DNA of 49,100 nucleotides from Planctomycetota bacterium. GTDB lineage: Bacteria; Planctomycetota; UBA8742; UBA2392. This document shows, one piece after another, positions 1-5,566 of this stretch. Positions within the stretch are counted from its first letter, which is position 1, and the number at the start of each line of letters is the position of its first letter. Position numbers and translations under genes: made by a program. Location: assembly GCA_020849795.1 (NCBI GenBank), contig JADZFR010000027.1, positions 1 through 49,100 of the forward strand, written 5' to 3'. The notes under the pieces were generated by a model, which had not been told where the DNA came from, ran no database searches, and saw only the letters and a list, made by a program, of their open reading frames with translations.

Positions 1-444
1 GAATCAAAGCCGCGACCGAGCCCTTCTTACGAGATGCTCAAGGACATGGTCGAGGGCAACCGCCAGCCTTCGGCTTTGGCTGGAAGCCAAAGCAACTCCA
101 TCGGCGGGACGCCGATGCCACTTGCTGCTGACCTGCCCACGCCGGCGCAGATTGCGGCGGACCCGAAACTGGCGGCGATGTTTGCCGACCGTGATCGCAA
201 GATCGCCATGCAGCAGGAGTGGGTGAAGCAGATGGAAGAGCGGCTTAGCCGGGGCGACCCGAACGAGCCGATCCCCGAGTTTCCGGCTGAGCTGTACGTC
301 GAGCTGGTGCAAGCCGCCAAGCAGCACCCCAGGGCGGCTGAGTTCAAAGAGTTTGTCGACCTGACGATGATCCGCCGCAAGCAGCTGCAGGAAGATGCGC
401 AACACCAAGCCTCCGGGGGTAGGCCAGCGACCACGGCTGCCTAG
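1..444 (+). CDS. C-terminal part of an unknown protein (5' end outside window)
   Basis: The reading frame is open from base 1 and ends with TAG at 442-444, giving at least 147 residues. An internal ATG lies at 34, but codons before it are also open, so the true start is probably upstream of the window. The C-terminal half is helical and charged, with many Glu, Lys and Gln residues (roughly residues 50-135), and has no signal peptide or membrane segment. I recognise no family. Residues about 20-41, rich in Ser, Gly and Pro, are encoded by a palindromic repeat (bases 73-117), so part of the N-terminal region looks like inserted repeat DNA that keeps the frame. The gene converges on the receiver-domain gene at 562-984. 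Confidence 0.55.
   Translation, partial: ESKPRPSPSYEMLKDMVEGNRQPSALAGSQSNSIGGTPMPLAADLPTPAQIAADPKLAAMFADRDRKIAMQQEWVKQMEERLSRGDPNEPIPEFPAELYVELVQAAKQHPRAAEFKEFVDLTMIRRKQLQEDAQHQASGGRPATTAA
73..117. repeat. Two-hairpin palindromic repeat inside a coding frame
   Basis: Two adjacent perfect inverted repeats, each with a GGA loop. The first has arms GCTTTGGCT/AGCCAAAGC (73-81 and 85-93). The second has arms CATCGGCG/CGCCGATG (99-106 and 110-117). They are joined by a short linker containing AACTCC. The layout resembles the element at 447-500, with different stem sequences but a shared ACTCC linker and GGGAC loop context. It lies in frame within the first gene. Confidence 0.7.
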
Positions 445-446
445 GC

Positions 447-500
447 GGGAGCGCAGGCTTCCAGCCTGCACTCCGGTGCAGCCGGGACGGCTGCGCTCCC
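447..500. repeat. 54-bp symmetric palindromic element (BIME-like)
   Basis: Outer arms GGGAGCGCAG (447-456) and CTGCGCTCCC (491-500) are perfect reverse complements. Inside lie two hairpins: GCAGGCT-tcc-AGCCTGC (453-469) and GCAGCCG-gga-CGGCTGC (478-494). A linker with ACTCC separates them. The element could fold as one long cruciform or as two hairpins. It sits between two convergent genes, a usual place for REP/BIME repeats. Confidence 0.7.
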
Positions 501-522
501 CACGCGAAACCCCCACGCAAAA

Positions 523-536
523 CCCCGCAAGCGGGG
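523..536 (-). terminator. Probable terminator of the receiver-domain gene
   Basis: CCCCGC-AA-GCGGGG palindrome. On the minus strand it is followed by TTTTGCG, giving a short U-rich run after the stem, downstream of the stop at 562. The two-base loop is tight, so the folded stem is probably shorter than drawn. Confidence 0.45.
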
Positions 537-561
537 CCGGTGGCAATTTGCCTTGGGAGGA

Positions 562-984
562 TCAGACGCTGATGACCGGGAGACGGTCGCTGCTGCCGAT
601 GCGCCGACGGCGCTTGATGGCTTTATCCACTTCGGCGGCAAGCTCAGAAAGCTTGAACTTGGCATTGAATACGCGCTGCACGCCCAGTTCGCCGAACTGT
701 TCGTTTTCCCACTCGCTGACGTCGCGTACGAACAAGATGACGGGTGCGTCGGCTTCATTCATCAATTCTGCCAACCCATGAATGCCGGCTGCGCCGAAGC
801 GCTCATAGTCGGCAATCACCACTTGCGGGTGGCGCTTGCGCACCGCCTGGATGGCGTCGTTGGTGTACTCGAACACGTCAAGCCGAAGCTGCTCAAGTTC
901 AACCAGCGGCTGGCGCAGCACAGAAGCCTGCTCCTCGCGGGCGAGGATGATGCCATAGCGCAGATGGACGTACTTGCCCTGCAT
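562..984 (-). CDS. Stand-alone response-regulator receiver (CheY-like) protein
   Basis: A 140-residue protein consisting of one receiver-like alpha/beta domain and a short basic tail (KRRRR near residue 130). Visible receiver features are the acidic pair E17-E18 after strand 1 (IILAREE), the candidate phospho-acceptor D59 at the end of a hydrophobic strand (VVIADYE), a hydrophobic strand 4 (APVILFV), and a Lys in FNAKF where the conserved receiver Lys is expected. The acidic pair is Glu-Glu rather than the usual Asp-Asp/Glu-Asp. There is no output domain, so it would act on another protein, perhaps as a single-domain relay. No histidine kinase is nearby. The start at 984 has GAGGTG about 6 bases upstream. 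The gene converges on the gene at 1-444. Confidence 0.7.
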   Translation of the reverse strand: MQGKYVHLRYGIILAREEQASVLRQPLVELEQLRLDVFEYTNDAIQAVRKRHPQVVIADYERFGAAGIHGLAELMNEADAPVILFVRDVSEWENEQFGELGVQRVFNAKFKLSELAAEVDKAIKRRRRIGSSDRLPVISV

Positions 985-1083
985 CGAACACCTCAGGCAC
1001 GCCGAATGAAGGGGGTGACTCTAGCCACGAAAAGGGGCAAGTCCAAGGCAAATCCGGGTGAACCAGTGGCCGTGAGTATGGGG

Positions 1084-1278
1084 GCCGCTCGCTTACGCTT
1101 CGCGCTCCAACTGGGCCGCTTGCTTATGCTTCGCGCTCACTTCGCGCTCACGGGCCGCTCGCTTACGCTTCGCGCTCAGGGGCCGCTTGCTTACGCTTCG
1201 CGCTCACTTCGCGCTCCAATCGGGCGTCACTTCGGGCCGCTTGCGGGGGTGTGTTGGAGCGCGAAGCGTAAGCGAGCG
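1084..1278. repeat. Left REP-like array next to the RAYT gene
   Basis: Repeats of the core GCTTACGCTTCGCGCTC, usually preceded by GGCCGCT(C/T). Forward copies begin near 1091, 1122 (one base change), 1161 and 1189. One inverted copy (GCGAAGCGTAAGCGAGC) lies at about 1259-1275, facing the transposase gene. Partial CACTTCGCGCTC units are interspersed. No protein-coding function is apparent, and this fills the gap between 985 and 1301. Confidence 0.85.
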
Positions 1279-1301
1279 TAGGCCGCCGGCGGACCAGTCT
1301 T

Positions 1302-1802
1302 CTACTCCATTGGCAAGTCGGCACCTTGACCGGTGCGTGTGTATTCGCAGGCATTACGAACGCCCTGTTCGGTAAACAACTTGCGCTTGCTGCCGCCCTC
1401 GGTCCAAACCTCGTGGTGCTTTTCGATGCATGCCGCCTCGCGCAATCGGCGAGTGCACCAGGCCTTCAAGTCGGAAAGTACTTTTGCTGCAGGATCAAAC
1501 GCCGACACCACGGCGTGAACGTGGTTTGTGCGCACGTTCAGCGCCTTGAGGCTCCAATTCCGGTGTTCGCAGACTTCGCGAATGGTTCTGTCCACCACTC
1601 CCCGCGCCGTAGCATCCATTGTGAAAGGCGGAAATCTCATGAGTTCACGGTTTGCATCCTCGCGGGCGGGCGAAGGCGGCGCGTGCGGAGCCCCATAACT
1701 TCGGTGTGCCTGGTCCACGCTGCCGCGGTCGTCACCGTGAAGCCACGTTCCGTAAGTGGTGAACGTCAGGAAGTAGGCGCGGACGTCGAGATCGGAGTAC
1801 AG
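1302..1802 (-). CDS. REP-associated tyrosine transposase (IS200-like, RAYT)
   Basis: The frame encodes a Y1/HUH-type transposase-like protein. Characteristic features are AYFLTFTTYGTWLHG followed by DRGSVD near the N-terminus, the metal-binding HUH motif in NVRTNHVHAVV, and CEYTRTGQG near the C-terminus, where the catalytic Tyr lies in this family. These proteins nick single-stranded DNA at REP hairpins, and the gene is flanked on both sides by a REP-like repeat. The nearest ordinary start is GTG at 1718, but it would remove the AYFLTF segment, which is clearly coding. The frame stays open upstream with no ATG. CTG at 1802 or a similar non-standard start is a guess. The protein is about 160 residues. 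No second transposase gene (TnpB) is present, so this is not a complete IS200/IS605 element. Confidence 0.8.
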   Translation of the reverse strand: MYSDLDVRAYFLTFTTYGTWLHGDDRGSVDQAHRSYGAPHAPPSPAREDANRELMRFPPFTMDATARGVVDRTIREVCEHRNWSLKALNVRTNHVHAVVSAFDPAAKVLSDLKAWCTRRLREAACIEKHHEVWTEGGSKRKLFTEQGVRNACEYTRTGQGADLPME

Positions 1803-1833
1803 GCGGTCGGCCCCTTCGGCGGACGCAATGCGT

Positions 1834-2040
1834 GCCGCTCGCTTACGCTTCGCGGTCCAACTCGGCCGCTTGCTTACGCTTCGCGGTCCAACTCGGCCGC
1901 TTGCTTACGCTTCGCGCTCAAGGGCCGCTCGCTTACGCTTCGCGCTCACTTCGCGCTCAAGGGCCGCTCTTACGCTTCGCGCTCACTTCGCGCTCAAGGG
2001 CCGCTCGCTTACGCTTCGCGCTCACTTTGCGCTCACTTCG
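1834..2040. repeat. Right REP-like array next to the RAYT gene
   Basis: About six copies of the GCTTACGCTTCGCG core in forward orientation, beginning near 1841, 1872, 1903, 1931, 1967 (shortened) and 2007. The first three are an exact 31-base tandem. Later units carry extra CACTTCGCGCTCAA segments. The array runs up to three bases from the stop of the beta-oxidation fusion gene and starts just past the RAYT N-terminus. Confidence 0.85.
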
Positions 2041-2043
2041 GGC

Positions 2044-4068
2044 TTAGCTGTGCTTGAACGCTGCTTTGGCGCGGGCGCCTTCTTTCAGGAAGGTCTCCAT
2101 GCCAATGTGCATGTCCTGGGTTTCCACGCACTCGCCAAAGGCCTTGCTTTCCAGAAGCAGGCCCTGGCGCAGCGGCTGTTGGCATCCGTGGATCACCGTG
2201 GAACACAGAATTTCATCAATTCGGCGGCTCAGGTGCCCAATGTCCAGCGCAGGCGCGTGGTCCGGCACTCCGGTCAGCGGCCCAGCGTTGATGCGCTTGA
2301 GTTTTGCCTTGCCGCTGGCGTAGTCGTTCACCAGCTCAACGGCGCGGTCGGCGACATCGCCCTCAACCTCTTCGCTGATCAGGCCCCACTCCAAAGCGGT
2401 CTTGCCGTCGATCGGCTTGGCGGTGCGCATCATGCCCAGTGCGCGATCAAAGCCAACCCAGCGCGGCAGGCGCTGCGTGCCGCCTGCGCCCGGAATAATG
2501 CCGAGGTTGACCTCGGGTTGTCCCGCCAGAATCTTCAAGCCCTTGCGCGCAATGCGCGCGTGGCAGGCCATCGCAAGCTCGTTGCCGCCGCCGAACGCAA
2601 GTCCGTTGTAGGCGCACACCACCGGCTTTTTCATTGCCTCGATGTAATCGAGCGTCACGTGGAACTGGCGGCTGTTGGCTTCGCCCTCGGCGGCAGTCTT
2701 CAACGCAGCCAGCATGTCGATGTCCGCGCCGCTGACAAACGCCTTGGTCCCGAAGCCCGTGATCACGGCGCCCTTGATGCCGGCGTCGGCTTCGACCGCC
2801 TCGCAGTGCGCGCGCAACTGCCGGAACACTTCCAGGTTCAGCGCGTTCAGCACCGCCGGCCGGCGAATCTTGATCACAGCCACGCCCTTGACGTCACGGC
2901 GGAACACCATGGGAATCTCGAACGGCTTGCCGGCCTGCGCCTTGATGCACTTGGGCACGGGAAAGCCGGGGTTGTCGGCGGCGTACTTCTCGACCAGCTT
3001 GAGCGCGTTGTTCACGCCCATCTCGTTCATCCACTCAAAGGGCGGCTTGACGACCAGCGCCGTGCTGACGGCCATGTTCATGTCGCCGACGTTGCTGATG
3101 CCGGAATCGACGATCTCGCCGACCAGGCCGAAATAGGCGCCGGTCATGGCGTCGGCGATGCGCTTGAACTGTTCTTCGGTGTATTCGACTTTCTCGCCTT
3201 TGCCCGCGGTTTCCCAGTTGGCCTTCTTCTCGTTGAGGGCTTTCAGGCTGGCCGGCGTGCGGAACCACTTGTGAATCTTGCTGGTGTAGTGATCGAGCCC
3301 CACTGCGGTGATCGGGTTGCCGCCCGTCAGATTCATGGCTGTGAATGGACCGATGCCCAGGCCCAACGCCTTGCGTGCGATCTCGTCGACCTGCTTCACG
3401 TTGCCGGCGCCGCTTTCGACCTGCAGCGCGGCCGCCTGGAAGATGCCCTCGAAAACGGGGTCAATCGCGTAGCCGTAGCGCGAGCCGACCTGGATCGGCG
3501 CCTTGCCGATCTGTTCGTAGAAATCCATCACCCAGTTGGTCACGACGTCGTGGGTTTTCGCCCCGGGCACTACCTCAACGATGATGTTGCGCTCGGCCGG
3601 AAAGAAGTAGTGAACGACCAGGCCGTGCTCGGGCGTTTTCGCTTTCTCGAAGATGACCTCGGGTTCCATGTGGCTCGAGTTGCTGGCGATGATGCAGTCG
3701 GGCTCAACCACGGCTTCGAGGGCTGACACGATCTTCTGCTTGATGTCTTTGTTTTCGGTGGCGGCTTCGATGACCAGGCGGCAGCCCTTGAGTGCGGCGT
3801 AGTCGCTGGTCCAGGTAAGTGACTTGGTCATGGCTTCGGCTTCGGGTGCTTTGAACGCCCCGGTTTCAACGCCCTTGGCGACTTTCTTTTCGAGCTTGGC
3901 TTTACCCTTGGCCAGCGCGTCGGCACTGACGTCAACAACCACGACCGATACGCCGGACGGCGCCAGCACTTTGGCGAAGTAAAGGGCGATGTCGGGGCCG
4001 ATCTGCCCGCTGCCGATGACGCCGACTTTTTCGAGTGTCCAGTTCTTGAGCGTGAACGCCATGGCCAT
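2044..4068 (-). CDS. 3-hydroxyacyl-CoA dehydrogenase / enoyl-CoA hydratase fusion
   Basis: A 674-residue cytoplasmic enzyme for two steps of fatty acid beta-oxidation: hydration of enoyl-CoA and NAD-dependent oxidation of 3-hydroxyacyl-CoA. The N-terminal half is the dehydrogenase, with the Rossmann motif G19-x-G21-x-x-G24, ASNSS at 128-132 and a catalytic His/Glu pair (H153, E165). The C-terminal part, from about residue 410, is a crotonase domain with oxyanion-hole segments (SGADID, AFGGGNELAMAC) and both hydratase glutamates (GGGNE and PEVNLGIIPGAGG). The order, dehydrogenase first, is the reverse of FadB/FadJ but is known from crotonase/hydroxybutyryl-CoA dehydrogenase fusions. AAGGGG lies about 7 bases before ATG 4068. 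It is divergent from the thiolase gene, its natural partner. Confidence 0.92.
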   Translation of the reverse strand: MAMAFTLKNWTLEKVGVIGSGQIGPDIALYFAKVLAPSGVSVVVVDVSADALAKGKAKLEKKVAKGVETGAFKAPEAEAMTKSLTWTSDYAALKGCRLVIEAATENKDIKQKIVSALEAVVEPDCIIASNSSHMEPEVIFEKAKTPEHGLVVHYFFPAERNIIVEVVPGAKTHDVVTNWVMDFYEQIGKAPIQVGSRYGYAIDPVFEGIFQAAALQVESGAGNVKQVDEIARKALGLGIGPFTAMNLTGGNPITAVGLDHYTSKIHKWFRTPASLKALNEKKANWETAGKGEKVEYTEEQFKRIADAMTGAYFGLVGEIVDSGISNVGDMNMAVSTALVVKPPFEWMNEMGVNNALKLVEKYAADNPGFPVPKCIKAQAGKPFEIPMVFRRDVKGVAVIKIRRPAVLNALNLEVFRQLRAHCEAVEADAGIKGAVITGFGTKAFVSGADIDMLAALKTAAEGEANSRQFHVTLDYIEAMKKPVVCAYNGLAFGGGNELAMACHARIARKGLKILAGQPEVNLGIIPGAGGTQRLPRWVGFDRALGMMRTAKPIDGKTALEWGLISEEVEGDVADRAVELVNDYASGKAKLKRINAGPLTGVPDHAPALDIGHLSRRIDEILCSTVIHGCQQPLRQGLLLESKAFGECVETQDMHIGMETFLKEGARAKAAFKHS

Positions 4069-4215
4069 TCCCCTTGGGTATCCACCACGGGTTTAGCGTC
4101 TGTGGTGCAAGGTGCAACGGTTTGGTCCGCAGATGAGAGCGGACCCGTAATTGACCCATCCCGCCCGGGCCCACATACTCGCGGCCAGACGTTTCGCCCG
4201 ACACCGGAGACTGCC

Positions 4216-5397
4216 ATGGCACTCAAGAACGTGTTCATTCCTTACGGCGCTTACTTCAGCTCGCCTTTCATCAAATGGCAGGGCAGCATCAGCCACCTGC
4301 ACAGCGGCATCCTGGCCGCCGACACCGCCAAGCGCTGGCTTGCGGCCCGCAACATTTCGGCCGAGATCTTTGACAGCATCGCGCTGGGCTGGACCGTGCC
4401 GCAGAAGCAGATTTTCTATGGCGCGCCGTGGCTTGCCGCGCACCTTGGCGCGCCGGGCATCAGCGGGCCGATGTACGCGCAGGCCTGCGCCACCGGTGCC
4501 CGCGTGCTGGCGGGCAGCGCCCATGAAATCGAGACCGGCTTTCGTGAGTGCATTCTCGGCTTGACCTTTGACCGGTGCAGCAACGGGCCGCACGTGGTGT
4601 ACCCGAACCCGATGGGCCCCGGCGCAACTGTCGACGCCGAAAACTGGGTGCTCGACAACTTCGGCCACGACCCGTGGGCCAAGAACGCCATGTTGGCCAC
4701 GGCCGAGAACGTCGCCAAAGAACACGGCATCACGCGCGAAGAACAGGACGAGTGCACGCTGGTTCGCAGCGCGCAGTTCGACACCGCCAAGGGCGAGTTC
4801 CAGGCGCGCTATCTGTTCCCGCTTGAGGTCATGCAGGGCAAGAAGTCTACCCTCGTTGAAGCCGACGAAGGCGTCTTCCCGACCACCAAAGAGGGCCTGG
4901 CCAAGCTGCGCCCCGTTGCCCCCGACGGCACCGTCACCTTTGGCAGCCAGACGCACCCCGCCGACGGCAATGCCGGCATGATCGTGACCACCAAGGCGCG
5001 CGCCGCCGAGCTTTCGCGAGACAAGAACATCCCGGTGCAGGTGCTGAGCTTTGGCCAGTGCCGCGTCAAGAAGGGCCACATGCCGACGGCGCCGCTGCCT
5101 GCGGCGCAGCAGGCGCTGAAAGCCGCCGGGCTGGAACTGAAAGACATGAAGGCGATCAAGACCCACAACCCGTTTGCGGTGAATGACGTCTACTTCGCCA
5201 AGCAGACGGGTTTGAAGCTGGAACAGTTCAACAACTACGGCAGCCCGCTGGTCTACGGCCACCCGCAAGGGCCGACAGGCATGCGCGTGATCATTGAGCT
5301 GATCGAGGAGCTGGCAAAGAATGGCGGAGGCCACGGCCTCTTCACAGGCTGCGCCGCAGGCGACAGCGCCATGGCCTGCGTGTTGAAGGTGGGATAG
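4216..5397 (+). CDS. Thiolase family acyl-CoA acyltransferase
   Basis: A 393-residue thiolase-fold protein that would cleave 3-ketoacyl-CoA in the last step of beta-oxidation, or run the reverse condensation. Seen: the nucleophile Cys at residue 91 in AQACATGARVL, the substrate-side motif THNPFAVND (NEAFA in classical thiolases), the general-base His in YGHPQGPTG, and the second active-site Cys in TGCAAGDSAM. These deviations mark a non-classical subfamily, so chain-length specificity is open. ATG 4216 is chosen because homology-like sequence begins there (MALKNVFIPYG) and GGAG lies 7 bases upstream. The frame is open further 5'. The 147-bp gap to the divergent fusion gene must hold both promoters. 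Confidence 0.88.
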   Translation: MALKNVFIPYGAYFSSPFIKWQGSISHLHSGILAADTAKRWLAARNISAEIFDSIALGWTVPQKQIFYGAPWLAAHLGAPGISGPMYAQACATGARVLAGSAHEIETGFRECILGLTFDRCSNGPHVVYPNPMGPGATVDAENWVLDNFGHDPWAKNAMLATAENVAKEHGITREEQDECTLVRSAQFDTAKGEFQARYLFPLEVMQGKKSTLVEADEGVFPTTKEGLAKLRPVAPDGTVTFGSQTHPADGNAGMIVTTKARAAELSRDKNIPVQVLSFGQCRVKKGHMPTAPLPAAQQALKAAGLELKDMKAIKTHNPFAVNDVYFAKQTGLKLEQFNNYGSPLVYGHPQGPTGMRVIIELIEELAKNGGGHGLFTGCAAGDSAMACVLKVG

Positions 5398-5418
5398 CCT
5401 GCGCAGGGTTCGCCAAGC

Positions 5419-5459
5419 CTGCGCTTCATAGAAACATGCTGCGTTTCGATGAAGCGCAG
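5419..5459. other. Long interrupted hairpin downstream of the thiolase gene
   Basis: Outer arms CTGCGCTTCAT/ATGAAGCGCAG (5419-5429, 5449-5459) and inner arms GAAAC/GTTTC (5431-5435, 5443-5447) are separated by one A-G mismatch and close on a 7-base loop. No T-run follows on either strand, so it is not a clear intrinsic terminator. It may be a transcript-end stabiliser or a repeat. Confidence 0.6.
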
Positions 5460-5566
5460 CGTGACCGACTCAAGGTGCACGTCGCGCACAAGTTGTTGCT
5501 ACCCGCGTGCGGCCGGCATTGCTATATGGGTCCAGCCGGCAGTTTGACCATCCAGGAGAGACACCC

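Noticed and set aside
1302..1802. A complete IS200/IS605 insertion sequence
   Set aside because: No TnpB and no defined left and right ends were seen. The protein looks like the domesticated RAYT type.
1834..2040. The regular repeats taken as a CRISPR array
   Set aside because: The units are direct tandem copies with no unique spacers, and no cas gene is present. A REP-like array beside a RAYT gene explains them better.
1828..3726. A 632-codon open frame on the plus strand
   Set aside because: It is antisense to the well-supported dehydrogenase/hydratase fusion and runs through the REP array. Its translation is repetitive and has no domain; it is a by-product of high GC.
5419..5459. An intrinsic terminator at the long hairpin
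   Set aside because: No T-run follows on either strand, so it is recorded only as a hairpin.
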